Shown: in pieces, positions 29,429 through 38,665 of the stretch
Layout of the letters: every line of letters begins with the position of its first letter
Position numbering within the stretch: position 1 is the first letter of the stretch
Assembly (NCBI GenBank): GCA_002305045.1
Contig: DBPX01000004.1
Span: 1 to 54,309 of the forward strand
Reading direction: 5' to 3'
DNA from: Ruminococcus sp. UBA1409
Lineage (GTDB): Bacteria > Bacillota > Clostridia > Oscillospirales > Ruminococcaceae
Length of the DNA stretch: 54,309 nucleotides
Translations under genes and position numbers: made by a program
Notes under the pieces: model-generated
What the model was told of the DNA's origin: nothing
Database searches by the model: none
What the model saw: the letters and a program-made list of their open reading frames with translations, nothing else

Positions 29429-31108
29429 TCAGAACAGCCCTGTTATGACTCCGCTGCTGTCGACATCAATCTTTTCCGCCGCAGGGACCTTAGGAAGCCC
29501 CGGCATGGTCATGATGTCGCCTGTGAGAACGACCACAAACCCGGCGCCTGCCGATACCCTTACCTTCTTGACGGTGACAGTAAAGCCCTCGGGAGCGCCA
29601 AGTAGCGCAGGATTGTCCGAGAAGGAATACTGGGTCTTTGCTATGCAGACAGGCATTTTGCCGAATCCGAGAGTCGTTAGCCTCTCAAGCTCCTTTCTCG
29701 CCTCGGGGAGGATGCTGATATCAGCGCCGCCGTAGACCTTTTGGGTGACGGCTCTTATCTTGTCCTCAAGGCTCATGTTATCATCGTAGGAGAATCTGAA
29801 ATCGCCGGATTCCTCCTCGCAGAGCCTTACAACCTCTTTAGCAAGCTCGGTGCCGCCCTCGCCGCCCTTTGCCCAGACATCGGAGAGCACCGCCTTTACT
29901 CCAAGACGGCTGCACCTTTCGATGACCAGCTCGATTTCAGCGTCTGTATCGGTGGGGAAGCGGTTGACCGCAACGACCGACGGCAGACCGTATACATTCT
30001 TGATATTCGATACATGCCTTAAAAGGTTGGGAAGACCCTTTTCAAGAGCGACAAGGTCCTCACTTCCCAGCTGGCTCTTATCCAGACCTCCGTGCATCTT
30101 GAGCGCCCTGACGGTAGCAACTATCACCACGGCAGAGGGAGTGAGTCCTGCGGCTCTGCACTTGATGTCAAGAAACTTCTCTGCGCCGAGGTCGGCGCCG
30201 AAGCCCGCCTCGGTGACGGCATAGTCCCCAAGACGCATCGCAAGCCTTGTCGCAAGGACGGAGTTGCAGCCGTGAGCTATATTTGCAAACGGACCTCCGT
30301 GCACAAATGCAGGGGTATGCTCTAAGGTCTGCACGAGATTCGGCTTTAAGGCGTCCTTTAGAAGCGCAGCCATAGCTCCTACCGCCTTTAGGTCCTTGGC
30401 GGTGACGGGCTTGTCGTCGTAGGTGTAGCCGACGATTATCCTTGAAAGCCTGTCCTTGAGGTCGTCTATAGAGCTTGACAGGCAGAAAACAGCCATTATC
30501 TCGCTGGCAACGGTGATGTCAAAGCCGTCCTCCCTGGGGGTGCCGTTAGATCTTCCGCCCAGTCCGTCGACAACGAAACGGAGCTGTCGGTCGTTCATGT
30601 CGACGCAGCGCTTCCAGGTTATTCTCTTGGGGTCTATTCCAAGGGAGTTGCCCTGCTGGATGTGATTGTCAAGCATTGCAGCGAGGAGATTGTTAGCGGC
30701 TCCTATTGCGTGGAAGTCGCCGGTGAAGTGAAGGTTAATGTCCTCCATAGGGACAACCTGGGCGTATCCTCCTCCGGCGGCTCCTCCCTTGATTCCGAAT
30801 ACAGGTCCTAAAGACGGCTCTCTAAGGGCGACCACCGAGTTTTTGCCGATTTTCCTAAGACCGTCCGCAAGGCCTATTGTGGTGGTTGTCTTTCCCTCTC
30901 CGGCGGGAGTAGGAGTTATTGCGGTGACAAGAATAAGCTTGCCGTCGGACCTCTTGCTGTCATTTAGCAGGTCAAGACCGATTTTGGCTTTATACCTTCC
31001 GTACTGCTCCAAATAGCTCTCGTCGATTCCCGCAGTGCGGGCTATTTCCGTGATGGGTAGCATCTTTACCGACTGTGCAATCTCGATATCCGACTTATAC
31101 GCCGCCAT
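29429..31108 (-). CDS. fhs: Formate-tetrahydrofolate ligase (559 aa)
   Basis: This enzyme makes 10-formyl-THF from formate, THF and ATP. It feeds purine synthesis and, in acetogens, the methyl branch. Typical segments are [20 protein letters not shown] (ATP loop), [90 protein letters not shown] and the C-terminal [20 protein letters not shown]. Length is normal. It is the third gene of a leftward operon with glyA and a formate channel, all downstream of a ZTP riboswitch. That fits control by purine precursor ZMP/ZTP when 10-formyl-THF runs short. Confidence 0.97.
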   Translation of the reverse strand: MAAYKSDIEIAQSVKMLPITEIARTAGIDESYLEQYGRYKAKIGLDLLNDSKRSDGKLILVTAITPTPAGEGKTTTTIGLADGLRKIGKNSVVALREPSLGPVFGIKGGAAGGGYAQVVPMEDINLHFTGDFHAIGAANNLLAAMLDNHIQQGNSLGIDPKRITWKRCVDMNDRQLRFVVDGLGGRSNGTPREDGFDITVASEIMAVFCLSSSIDDLKDRLSRIIVGYTYDDKPVTAKDLKAVGAMAALLKDALKPNLVQTLEHTPAFVHGGPFANIAHGCNSVLATRLAMRLGDYAVTEAGFGADLGAEKFLDIKCRAAGLTPSAVVIVATVRALKMHGGLDKSQLGSEDLVALEKGLPNLLRHVSNIKNVYGLPSVVAVNRFPTDTDAEIELVIERCSRLGVKAVLSDVWAKGGEGGTELAKEVVRLCEEESGDFRFSYDDNMSLEDKIRAVTQKVYGGADISILPEARKELERLTTLGFGKMPVCIAKTQYSFSDNPALLGAPEGFTVTVKKVRVSAGAGFVVVLTGDIMTMPGLPKVPAAEKIDVDSSGVITGLF

Positions 31109-31166
31109 ATGTCACCTTATCCTTTCAAAATCAGTATTTATTTTTGTGTATAAAAGCCTTACAGAG

Positions 31167-32408
31167 TCAGCGTCCGCCGTATATGGGGAAGCTGTCGCAG
31201 AGGCTGATTACCTGCTTTGTTATCTCATCCTTTTTGGACTCAAAGCTTGTTATGCTGTCGTAAATCCAGCCGGCTATGAGCTTCATCTGAGGCTCCTTGA
31301 AGCCTCTTGAGGTAACGGCGGGAGTTCCTACCCTGAGTCCGCTGGTGATGAAGGGACTTTCGGGGTCGTTGGGGATGGCGTTCTTGTTTGCGGTTATATG
31401 CACCTCGTCGAGGCGGTGCTCAAGCTCCTTGCCGGTGACCCCGGTGCCTCTTAGGTCGAGCAGCATGAGGTGATTGTCGGTGCCGCCGGAGACAAGCCTT
31501 ATACCCCTTGCGCTGAGCTCGCCCGCCAGCGCCTGGGCGTTTTTGATTATCTGGGTCTGATACTCCTTAAACTCATCGGTAAGAGCCTCTCCGAAGGCTA
31601 CAGCCTTGGCTGCGATTATATGCATAAGAGGTCCGCCCTGAGTTCCGGGGAAGATAGCCTTGTCTATGTCCTTTGCGTACTTCTCCTTGCACAAAATTAG
31701 TCCGCCTCTGGGACCCCTCAGGGTCTTGTGAGTAGTAGAGGTGACGACATCCGCATACGGCACCGGGCTGGGATGAAGACCTGCCGCTACAAGACCTGCG
31801 ATGTGCGCCATGTCAACCATGAGATATGCTCCGACCTTATCGGCAATCTCCCTGAAGCGCTTGAAGTCGATGATTCTGGGATACGCCGAGGCTCCGGCTA
31901 AAATAAGCTTCGGCTTTGACTCTATTGCAAGCCTTTCGACCTCGTCATAGTCTATTGTCTGGGTGTCGTCGGAGACTCCGTAGGGGACTATCTTAAAGTA
32001 TTTTCCCGAGATGTTTACCGGCGAGCCGTGAGAGAGGTGTCCGCCGTGGGCAAGGCTCATGGAAAGAACGGTGTCCCCAGGCTGAAGGAGCGCAAAGAAT
32101 ACCGCTAGGTTTGCATTAGCGCCGCAGTGGGGCTGGACATTGGCGTGCTCTGCGCCGAAGAGCTTGCAGGCACGGCTTCTTGCGATATTCTCCACCTCGT
32201 CGACATACTGACAGCCGCCGTAGTATCTCTTTCCGGGATAGCCCTCGGCGTACTTGTTGGTAAGGACTCCTCCGGCTGCAAGAAGCACGCCCTCGGAGAC
32301 GATATTCTCTGAGGCTATAAGCTCGATGTTGTGCCTTTGCCTTTGCAGCTCCCTTTCGCAGGAGGCGTAAACCTCGGGGTCAAAGCTCCTAAGATTCTCA
32401 AAAAACAT
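31167..32408 (-). CDS. glyA: Serine hydroxymethyltransferase (413 aa)
   Basis: A PLP enzyme interconverting serine and glycine with transfer of a one-carbon unit to THF. Motifs are [92 protein letters not shown] with the PLP Lys in THK, and [26 protein letters not shown] precedes ATG 32408. It starts 22 bases after the formate-channel gene, and fhs follows 58 bases after its stop. The operon links serine-derived and formate-derived one-carbon supply under one riboswitch. Confidence 0.97.
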   Translation of the reverse strand: MFFENLRSFDPEVYASCERELQRQRHNIELIASENIVSEGVLLAAGGVLTNKYAEGYPGKRYYGGCQYVDEVENIARSRACKLFGAEHANVQPHCGANANLAVFFALLQPGDTVLSMSLAHGGHLSHGSPVNISGKYFKIVPYGVSDDTQTIDYDEVERLAIESKPKLILAGASAYPRIIDFKRFREIADKVGAYLMVDMAHIAGLVAAGLHPSPVPYADVVTSTTHKTLRGPRGGLILCKEKYAKDIDKAIFPGTQGGPLMHIIAAKAVAFGEALTDEFKEYQTQIIKNAQALAGELSARGIRLVSGGTDNHLMLLDLRGTGVTGKELEHRLDEVHITANKNAIPNDPESPFITSGLRVGTPAVTSRGFKEPQMKLIAGWIYDSITSFESKKDEITKQVISLCDSFPIYGGR

Positions 32409-32429
32409 GGTAATCTCTCCTTTTTATAT

Positions 32430-33080
32430 TTATTTAGCTGAATTTTCCTTTTTATCCTTCTCTGAGGGACCGGCAAACGGCTCTGTCAGAAGGCAGATTG
32501 CAATAGAGCCGACGGTGTTTCCCAAAATTACGCATAGGATGAAGCCAAGATATTCAAGGCTTATCATGCCGGCAAGAGCAAAGTAGTACATATCCGCAAT
32601 CGAATGCTCAAACCCGCAGAGTATGAACACGGGTATGCAAAAAAGAACTCCCAGAAGGGTTTTATTCTCACGGTAAATCTTAACCGCTACGAACATCAGC
32701 ACTCCGCAGAAGGCTCCAAGAGCTATCGCCCTGCCAGCTCCAAGAGCCAGCTTTGCCGTGCAGACGCTTACAGCCCTCTCGACAAGCCCGGGGAGGGAAT
32801 AGGAGCAAAGAAGTCCCGTGGCGGTCGCTCCGACGAAGTTCCCAAGAATCCCCACAACGAGGGACAAAGCATTCTCAACGGTAAAATCCTTTGCAAAAAA
32901 GCCTATTTTACCGGTGTAAAGATACAGACCCAGACAGCATATCGACAAAAGTGCGACCGAGAACAAAACCGCCCCGACATACCTGCTTTCGCAGCTCATA
33001 TAGACCGCACCGCCGATTCCGACCATTACGCCGGAGGCTATCCCGCTGATGAATGTTTTGATATGCCTGATATGTCTCAT
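32430..33080 (-). CDS. Formate/nitrite transporter (FNT) channel protein (216 aa)
   Basis: An FNT-family channel moving formate or related small anions across the membrane. It has six hydrophobic segments and the family marks GVMVGIGGAVYMSCE near the first helix, LYTGKIGFF in the first broken helix and FILCGFEHSIADMYYFALAG with the conserved central His in the pore. It is slightly shorter than the usual ~260 aa. ATG 33080 has AAGGAGC upstream; the longer frame from 33230 runs through the riboswitch and is rejected. It is first in the riboswitch operon with glyA and fhs, so formate import for 10-formyl-THF is the most likely job. Confidence 0.9.
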   Translation of the reverse strand: MRHIRHIKTFISGIASGVMVGIGGAVYMSCESRYVGAVLFSVALLSICCLGLYLYTGKIGFFAKDFTVENALSLVVGILGNFVGATATGLLCSYSLPGLVERAVSVCTAKLALGAGRAIALGAFCGVLMFVAVKIYRENKTLLGVLFCIPVFILCGFEHSIADMYYFALAGMISLEYLGFILCVILGNTVGSIAICLLTEPFAGPSEKDKKENSAK

Positions 33081-33120
33081 AAAACCGCTCCTTATCACTG
33101 CCTGACTCCGATTTAAAGCA

Positions 33121-33161
33121 AAAAGGGCAGCCGCTCTGATAAAATCAGAGTATAGCTGCCC
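33121..33161 (-). terminator. Riboswitch expression platform: intrinsic terminator
   Basis: On the minus strand GGGCAGC pairs with GCTGCCC, with an inner CTCTGAT/ATCAGAG stem, followed by TTTTT. Its 5' arm overlaps the last conserved bases (CTGGGC) of the aptamer pseudoknot, so ligand binding should prevent terminator formation and turn the operon on. Confidence 0.88.
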
Positions 33162-33224
33162 AGACGGTCGGCATAAATCCTTTCCGCTTCCATTGTGTGG
33201 CTCACATACCGTCAGTAACGGAAA
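33158..33224 (-). ncRNA. ZTP/ZMP riboswitch (pfl motif)
   Basis: The RNA starts with TTTCCG, which pairs with CGGAAA to close P1. Inside are TACTGACGG, a TGTG/CACA P2 hairpin and GGAAGC. The 3' hallmark is CCGTCTGGGC, one base from the pfl consensus CCGCCUGGGC that forms the pseudoknot. A terminator overlaps this 3' part. ZTP riboswitches sense the purine intermediate ZMP or ZTP, which builds up when 10-formyl-THF is low. The downstream genes (formate channel, glyA, fhs) are classic targets. The aptamer call is from motif recognition, not a covariance search. Confidence 0.9.
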
Positions 33225-33236
33225 TTCCATGTCAAG

Positions 33237-33265
33237 AGTATATCATCTAATTTTTACTCTGTCAA
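33237..33265 (-). promoter_or_regulatory. Promoter of the one-carbon operon
   Basis: On the minus strand TTGACA (33260-33265), a 17-base spacer and TATACT (33237-33242) place the transcription start near 33230, a few bases before the riboswitch. Confidence 0.88.
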
Positions 33266-33311
33266 GGCAGGGAGGAGCTTTTTCGACATAATGCATAAAA
33301 CGGGATTGCTT

Positions 33312-34727
33312 TTACTGGATTGTCTCTACCTTTATGAGATTTGTATTGCCGGAGACTCCGTTAGTCATTCCGCCGGTGACGACAATCTTCTCCCCAGACT
33401 TCAGGCTAAGGACATCCTTTGCGGTGCGCTTTGCCTGATAGAACAAAACATCGGTAGAGTCGTAGGTGTCGCAAAGATAGGGGGTGACTCCCCAGGACAG
33501 CGACAGCTTGTACTTTGTCTTGTTGTCGGTGGTAAGACCAAGTATGTCAACCGGGGGACGGAATCTTGAAACCATCCTTACGGTCCCGCCGGACAGCGAG
33601 CATACCGCTATCGCCCTTGCCTCGACATCTATAGCCATGCCGCAGGTGGAGTGTGAAATGGCGTCGACGGTGTTTTTAATCTTGAAGTCGGCGTTTCTGA
33701 AGCTCTTGGCGTAGTCTATCTCCTGCTCGGTGGCATAGGCAATCTTTGCCATGGTTTTAAGAGCGAGGACGGGGTACTTTCCGGCTGCAGTCTCTCCCGA
33801 GAGCATTATTGCGCTGGTGCCGTCGTATACAGCGTTGGCGACATCGGAGGTTTCGGCTCTTGTGGGCCTTGGGTTGTGTATCATCGACTCCAGCATCTCG
33901 GTTGCGGTTATTACCCTCTTTCCAAGCAGCCTGCACTTGGTTATAAGCGTCTTTTGAATCGCAGGAAGCCTCTCAAAGGGTATCTCGACTCCCATATCTC
34001 CTCTGCCTATCATTATGCCGTCGCACTCCTGGCAGATGTCCTCTATGTTGTCGATACCAGACTGGTTTTCAATCTTTGCGATAAGACCAAGCTCCTCGCC
34101 GCCGTTGGCGTTAAGGAACTCCTTTATGTCAACCATGTCCTGACGGCAGGAGACAAAGGAGCAAGCAACGAAGTCGACATCGTTTTCAATTCCGAAAAGA
34201 AGGTCGGATTTATCCTGCTCGCTGAGATAGGGCTGCTTCAAAAGCTTGGTGGGGAAGCTCATAGACTTGTTGTTTGAAAGCTCTCCGCCCTCTATGACAA
34301 CCGTTTTGACCCTTACGCCGTCGGTGCCTGTGACCTCGAACTTCAAAAGCCCGTTGTTCAAAAGGATGATGTCGCCCTTTTCAAGGTCGCCGGCAAGACC
34401 CTTATAGTTTACGGAGACCTGATTTTCGTCGCCTACGACCTCCTCGGTGGTAAAGGTGAACTCGCTGCCCTCGTTAAGGAACACCTTGCCGTTTTCAAAG
34501 CTTCTTATCCTGTACTCAGGACCCTTAGTGTCGAGCATGATTCCTATAGGAAGGTCAAGCTCCTCTCTTAGCTTTTTGATTATGGTTATCTTCTCGAGGT
34601 GCTGCTCATGGGTTCCGTGCGAGAAGTTGAGCCTTGCAACATTCATCCCGGCGAGCATCATCTCCCTTAGGGTGTCCTCATTGTCGCAGGACGGTCCTAT
34701 GGTGCAGATTATTTTTGTCTTTCTCAT
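33312..34727 (-). CDS. pyk: Pyruvate kinase (471 aa)
   Basis: This glycolytic enzyme converts phosphoenolpyruvate and ADP to pyruvate and ATP. The sequence shows RKTKIICTIGPSCDN, GMNVARLNFSHGTHEQHLEK, IMLDTKGPEYR, IAKIENQSGIDNIEDI (catalytic Lys and metal Glu), CDGIMIGRGDMGVEIPFERL, ITATEMLESMIHNPRPTRAE and MLSGETAAGKYP. The C-terminal allosteric domain is present, but the extra PEP-utiliser domain of Bacillus-type enzymes is absent, consistent with the 471-aa length. ATG 34727 (MRKTK) has AAGGAA upstream; the frame to 34751 is not needed. A structured leader with its own promoter lies upstream. Confidence 0.96.
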   Translation of the reverse strand: MRKTKIICTIGPSCDNEDTLREMMLAGMNVARLNFSHGTHEQHLEKITIIKKLREELDLPIGIMLDTKGPEYRIRSFENGKVFLNEGSEFTFTTEEVVGDENQVSVNYKGLAGDLEKGDIILLNNGLLKFEVTGTDGVRVKTVVIEGGELSNNKSMSFPTKLLKQPYLSEQDKSDLLFGIENDVDFVACSFVSCRQDMVDIKEFLNANGGEELGLIAKIENQSGIDNIEDICQECDGIMIGRGDMGVEIPFERLPAIQKTLITKCRLLGKRVITATEMLESMIHNPRPTRAETSDVANAVYDGTSAIMLSGETAAGKYPVLALKTMAKIAYATEQEIDYAKSFRNADFKIKNTVDAISHSTCGMAIDVEARAIAVCSLSGGTVRMVSRFRPPVDILGLTTDNKTKYKLSLSWGVTPYLCDTYDSTDVLFYQAKRTAKDVLSLKSGEKIVVTGGMTNGVSGNTNLIKVETIQ

Positions 34728-34831
34728 TGGTATCATTCCTTTCAGGAGCATTATAGCACAAAGTCCCTGCCTGCTGCAAGCCCCGGGCAGCCAGGGATTG
34801 AAAATTTAATCATATGATTTTCGGCTTGCAG

Positions 34832-34960
34832 GAAAAAGCCTGCCTAGAAACGAACGCACCGCAAAATGATGCTTTTACTTACCTGCATCTGTTTCTAGAC
34901 CGCCCCTTGGCCTGCCGAAAAAACCTTTTCGGCAAACAAAAAGCCGCAGGCTAAGCCTTC
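34832..34960 (-). ncRNA. Candidate structured small RNA or leader upstream of pyk
   Basis: A consensus promoter fires into ~130 bases with multi-branch folding potential. AGCCTGC/GCAGGCT (34946-34952 with 34837-34843) can close the structure. Inside are GCCGAAAA/TTTTCGGC (34914-34933) and CTAGAAAC/GTTTCTAG (34844-34898) with a GATGC/GCATC sub-hairpin. Five T follow the closing stem at 34833-34837, so transcription could end there. A second possible promoter (TTGCAG, 18 bases, TATAAT at 34750-34755) lies next to pyk. No known RNA family is recognised; the rest of the 34728-35062 gap holds nothing else. Confidence 0.45.
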
Positions 34961-34966
34961 GGCTCT

Positions 34967-34995
34967 ATTATATCATACGACCCCTCGCTTTTCAA
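34967..34995 (-). promoter_or_regulatory. Promoter of the candidate RNA / distal pyk promoter
   Basis: On the minus strand TTGAAA (34990-34995), a 17-base spacer and TATAAT (34967-34972) form a strong sigma-A promoter in the gap after the AI-2E-family gene. Confidence 0.8.
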
Positions 34996-35062
34996 TCAGA
35001 AAAATGTAAAATGCGAAGGCTTTTTCGTCCCCGCATAAGACAGGTCAAAGCCGTCTTGACTC

Positions 35063-36256
35063 CTACCTAGTCTCATCGAAGGACTCTAAAGGCTCGTCTG
35101 GGTACCTTTGCTCAAGACGCCTTTTCGCCGACTCCTTTATAAGAGTATAGATGACAGCCGTCAGCGGTATAAAGAAGATTATTCCGACTAAGCCCAAAAG
35201 CTTGCCTCCCACGATTGCAGCCACCAGAGTCAAAAGAGGGGAGAGTCCGACCGAGCCTCCCACCACATGGGGATAGATAAACTGGTTCTCTATGAACTGT
35301 ACCACCTGGTACACAATAATGCACAAAAGCACCTTGGAGGGGTCTGCCATCAGCGTCAGGAAGGCTCCAAGGGCGCAGGCGGCGAATGCTCCGATGTAGG
35401 GAATAAACGCCGAGACCGCCGTTATGACCGCAACAAGAGCGGCGTAGGGGAGTCTAAAGACGGTGAAGGCGATAAATATCAGCACTCCGAGTATTATAGC
35501 CTCGACGCACTGACCCGAGAGAAACTTTGCATATATGCTTCTTGCCAGCGATGCGATGTGAGAGACCCTGTCGTTGAGGCTCTTGGGGCAGTACGCCTTC
35601 ATAAGAAGGGTGCAGTGCCTTGAAAGCTCCTTCTTGCTGAACAGCACATATACGGCTATGACAAGGGCAAAGCACAGGGTTATGATTCCCGACAGCGTGG
35701 ACGCCGCCGCTCCCAAAACCGTCTCGAATACGGCTCCAGTGCCGGTTGCAAGCTGCTCTAAAAGCTGCCTGAAGTCGGTTTTTTCAAACCAGTCGGCAAC
35801 CCAGGCGATGTCTATGTTGTAGCTCCTAAGAGTAGCCTCTATCTGCGGCCATTTACTCTGAAACAGCCGGTAGACGCTTGCCAGGGACTCCTTGATTCCC
35901 GGTCCCGCAAGAGCTATTACAAGGTTGAACACCAAAACTATCGCCAAAAGCGTGATTATCGTGCTTGCCCCGGTTATAAAGCGGTCGGTGATTATAGGCT
36001 TTCGCTTCCTGCCGCCAGCACCGCTCTTTTTTGCTCTTTTTGACCTCACAAACGAAATCAGCCGGTTAAACAGCCTCTCAAGCCCTGAGACCGGGACATT
36101 CAGGATAAAGGCGAGAGTCAGCCCTATGACAAGAGGCATAATGACCCTGACCACCCAGCCCACGGCGCCGGCCACGACGCTTAGGTTATTAAGCGATACG
36201 AACAGGACCACTCCGAATGCGACGATAAAAGCCGGCTCCTTAAGACGCCCCCTCAT
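35063..36256 (-). CDS. AI-2E family (PerM-like) membrane transporter (397 aa)
   Basis: A member of the AI-2E transporter/PerM family. It has about eight hydrophobic segments, an Arg/Lys-rich loop around residues 65-90 (RSKRAKKSGAGGRKRKP) and the conserved C-terminal half: ILGVLIFIAFTVFRLPYAAL, VSAFIPYIGAFAACALGAFL, QFIENQFIYPHVVGGSVGLS, GLVGIIFFIPLTAVIYTLI. Functions described in the family include signal-molecule export and ion exchange; the substrate here is unknown. Its start overlaps the UgtP-like gene stop as ATGA, so it is the last gene of the lipid operon. Confidence 0.9.
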   Translation of the reverse strand: MRGRLKEPAFIVAFGVVLFVSLNNLSVVAGAVGWVVRVIMPLVIGLTLAFILNVPVSGLERLFNRLISFVRSKRAKKSGAGGRKRKPIITDRFITGASTIITLLAIVLVFNLVIALAGPGIKESLASVYRLFQSKWPQIEATLRSYNIDIAWVADWFEKTDFRQLLEQLATGTGAVFETVLGAAASTLSGIITLCFALVIAVYVLFSKKELSRHCTLLMKAYCPKSLNDRVSHIASLARSIYAKFLSGQCVEAIILGVLIFIAFTVFRLPYAALVAVITAVSAFIPYIGAFAACALGAFLTLMADPSKVLLCIIVYQVVQFIENQFIYPHVVGGSVGLSPLLTLVAAIVGGKLLGLVGIIFFIPLTAVIYTLIKESAKRRLEQRYPDEPLESFDETR

Positions 36257-37425
36257 GCATTAACCACCTCCATGCCGCTTTCGGACTCGGCAAGAGCGGT
36301 CCTGCGGCAGCGCTCCTTAGCCGCCAGCCCCTCGCAGATGAGGGCGATATCCCCGGCGGCGTCTGGATTTATGTATTTTTTCTGCAAAAGCCGCATTTTC
36401 AGCGCTCCCTCGCTGCTGACAGCTCTGTCAAGAGCCGAAAACAGGCTTCCTTTTGTGTTTTTAGCCGAAATGCTCATCCCAAGCTCGGAGAAAAATCGCA
36501 TATTTTTTGTCTCACAGCCGGGAATCCTGTTCATGTGGATGATGGGGATTCCTATGACAGCCGCCTCGGTGGAGGAAAGACCTCCCGGCTTGGTTATGTA
36601 GGCGTCGCAGGCTCTTAGGTAGATGTGCAGTCTGTCGGTGTAGCCTATGAGGATTATCCTGCCTGAAAAGCGCCTGGAGAGCTTTTTCTGGAGCCTTTTA
36701 TTGTTCCCGGAGACAACCACCGGGATGTAATCCCGACCCCGGCACCATTTCAGAAGAAGCCCCACCGTCTTGATAAGTCCACCCGCTCCCATGCTGCCGC
36801 CTGCTAAAAGGATATAGCTCTTTTCGGGGTCCAGCCCTGCCATAGCCTTTGCGACCTGCTTCGAGGGACCCTCCCTAAACTGCGAGCTAACGGGTATCCC
36901 GGCGGGAATTATGCGCTCGCCTTCTATGCCGTGGCTTATGTACTCCTCGGCGAGCAGTTCTGAGGCTATTACAAGGCTGTCGCAGAAGGTCTCCTCCGAG
37001 AAGGGCACGCAGGTGTAGTCGGTTGCCACAAATACCGTACCCGGAAGCTTTAAGCCAAGCTCGTGCATGGTTGCGATTATCTCTCCTGAGAATATGTGGG
37101 TGGATATTATGACATCACAGTGGTTTTTATCAAGGTACTCCTTGAGCACAGGAGCCAGTTTCCTGTTGCAAAGAAATACCGGCGAGTGCCAGGGAAGATG
37201 CCGGTAGAGGTTTCCCAGCTGATATATCGCTCCAAAGAGCCACGGAAGCCTTTGCACCAGCTTTATGTAGATATCGTCGATTTTTTTGGAGCTTTCCCCG
37301 CCCAAAAGGTCGTAAGGATTCAAAAAGACGGTTCGGTGACCTCTTTCCTCGAGAGCCTCCTGTATCGCTCTTCCGGCGGCGTTATGCCCTCCGCCTGTTC
37401 CAAGGGATAGTATTAATGCGTCCAT
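36253..37425 (-). CDS. UgtP/MGDG synthase-like glycosyltransferase, GT28 (390 aa)
   Basis: Likely transfers glucose (or galactose) from a UDP-sugar to diacylglycerol at the membrane's inner face. The N-terminal MGDG-synthase domain shows ILSLGTGGGHNAAGRAIQEA and DVIISTHIFSGEII. The GT28 C-terminal half shows ILLAGGSMGAGGL, ILIGYTDRLHIYLRACDAYI and the nucleotide-sugar site TKPGGLSSTEAAVIGIPIIH. Length suits UgtP-type enzymes. It overlaps plsY by 13 bases and the AI-2E-family gene by four, inside an operon of phospholipid genes. The product, mono- or diglycosyl-DAG for glycolipids or lipoteichoic acid anchors, is inferred. Confidence 0.88.
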   Translation of the reverse strand: MDALILSLGTGGGHNAAGRAIQEALEERGHRTVFLNPYDLLGGESSKKIDDIYIKLVQRLPWLFGAIYQLGNLYRHLPWHSPVFLCNRKLAPVLKEYLDKNHCDVIISTHIFSGEIIATMHELGLKLPGTVFVATDYTCVPFSEETFCDSLVIASELLAEEYISHGIEGERIIPAGIPVSSQFREGPSKQVAKAMAGLDPEKSYILLAGGSMGAGGLIKTVGLLLKWCRGRDYIPVVVSGNNKRLQKKLSRRFSGRIILIGYTDRLHIYLRACDAYITKPGGLSSTEAAVIGIPIIHMNRIPGCETKNMRFFSELGMSISAKNTKGSLFSALDRAVSSEGALKMRLLQKKYINPDAAGDIALICEGLAAKERCRRTALAESESGMEVVNA

Positions 37426-38039
37426 AGCAGATTGATTTTAACCTTCTCTCTTTCCTCGGTGCTGTGATATAGCCTCAGGCAGATGGATATTACGATTATC
37501 GTAAAGCCCAGCCAGACCGTCAGACAGCCGGCTCTGAGCGAGTATATCAGCATAAGACCCTCCGCTGTGATATAGGCTATCTGAGTTCTGAAGATGTGCG
37601 GAGAGATTCTTACCACCACCGAGAAGAAGATAAACGATCCTGCCAGCACCAAAAGGGGAGCGAGCCTGGGAGCAAGCCCCAGAAGCACTCCGAAGCTGAC
37701 GGCTATGCCCTTTCCGCCCTTAAACCGATTGAAGGCAGGAAGTATATGCCCGATGACCGGCGCAGCCATAACAAGCGCCAGAGCGGGGTCTGTAAATGGG
37801 TCCTCGGGATGCAAAAAGACGAACATCGCCACCGGGACGGCGCCCTTTAGAAGCTCCAGCGCAAGAGCCACCGACCCGCACAAAGCCCCTCCGTGAGTGA
37901 AGGCGTTGGCGACTCCGGGGTTTTTATCTGCGCTCTTTTCGGTTATGCTGCCGCAGCCAAGAAGTCTTGCCGTGATAGGAGCAAAGAGTATGCCGCCAAG
38001 CATATATCCGATTGCTATGTAAAAAACAGTTCTTAGCAT
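37413..38039 (-). CDS. plsY: Glycerol-3-phosphate acyltransferase PlsY (208 aa)
   Basis: PlsY transfers the acyl group from acyl-phosphate to glycerol-3-phosphate to start phospholipid synthesis. The family landmarks are present with small variations: NPGVANAFTHGGALCG, ALELLKGAVPVAMFVFL and VIGHILPAFNRFKGGKGIAV with the hallmark FKGGKG. About five to six transmembrane helices are visible. Some motif residues are less canonical than in model enzymes (KNPGVANAF for GNPGATNVL), so this may be a PlsY-like paralogue. It sits in a six-gene membrane-lipid operon. Confidence 0.88.
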   Translation of the reverse strand: MLRTVFYIAIGYMLGGILFAPITARLLGCGSITEKSADKNPGVANAFTHGGALCGSVALALELLKGAVPVAMFVFLHPEDPFTDPALALVMAAPVIGHILPAFNRFKGGKGIAVSFGVLLGLAPRLAPLLVLAGSFIFFSVVVRISPHIFRTQIAYITAEGLMLIYSLRAGCLTVWLGFTIIVISICLRLYHSTEEREKVKINLLWTH

Positions 38040-38071
38040 AAGCTCCTCCGTCTTAATAAGCTAAAAGGCTT

Positions 38072-38665
38072 CTAGATGTCCGAAAACTCGACCTCGGCGT
38101 CGTCGGAGTCGTCGCAGGAGCCTTTTTTAAACCTCCGCCCGGAGGTAAAGGTGGACACGGCGTCTACAACTGCCTCGAAAATGAGCGAGGAGCCGACAAA
38201 TATCCACATGACCTGCTCTGCGGCAAAGGGATTGAGAACTATTATGACTCCAAGCACCAAAGAGCTTAGAGCGCCGATGCCGGGGACCATCCACAGACCT
38301 GAGCCTAGCCTCATCGAGTCGACCGACCACTGAAGCTTAATAAGCCCCATTATAATCAGTCCCACGCCGTAGACGACTGCGATAAGAGGAAACGCCTTTA
38401 TAAACCAGCCCGGGTTAAATACGCAGAAAAGCCCTCCAGCAATCAGTATGAGTCCCTTTGAAAAGCCCATCGACATCGAGCCGAGCTGAGCAGAGCTGCG
38501 AAAATACGACATCAGGCTTAGGACTCCCATTATCGAAAAGACTACTCCGGCAAGCCTTATTATCCCCGAGGTAAAGCTGTGCGGGTCGATAAGTATGAGA
38601 ATGCCGACGATAAGCTCGCCCAGGCAGTAAATCGGCGAGCGATAGCTGTTAAGAAACCTTTTCAT
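38072..38665 (-). CDS. DUF308/HdeD-like membrane protein (197 aa)
   Basis: Six hydrophobic helices in two repeats of three, with GELIVGILILIDPHSFTSGI, GFSKGLILIAGGLFCVFNPG and GALSSLVLGVIIVLNPFAAE. The recurring GxxxxxxNP pattern is typical of DUF308 (HdeD-like). The C-terminus is a polar tail ending in acidic residues (DDSDDAEVEFSDI). Family function is unclear; E. coli HdeD is linked to acid stress. It overlaps the PAP2 gene by 17 bases and precedes plsY by 32. Confidence 0.85.
   Translation of the reverse strand: MKRFLNSYRSPIYCLGELIVGILILIDPHSFTSGIIRLAGVVFSIMGVLSLMSYFRSSAQLGSMSMGFSKGLILIAGGLFCVFNPGWFIKAFPLIAVVYGVGLIIMGLIKLQWSVDSMRLGSGLWMVPGIGALSSLVLGVIIVLNPFAAEQVMWIFVGSSLIFEAVVDAVSTFTSGRRFKKGSCDDSDDAEVEFSDI

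Noticed and set aside
33158..33224. THF riboswitch considered for the one-carbon operon leader
   Set aside because: The 3' CCGTCTGGGC hallmark and P1/P2 layout fit the ZTP (pfl) motif; conserved THF-riboswitch segments are not seen.
33081..33230. 50-residue N-terminal extension of the formate channel
   Set aside because: It would be translated through the ZTP riboswitch and its terminator; ATG 33080 has a proper ribosome binding site and begins at the family domain.
34832..34960. 6S RNA considered for the structured region upstream of pyk
   Set aside because: It is shorter than 6S RNA and branched, lacking a single long hairpin with a central promoter-like bubble.
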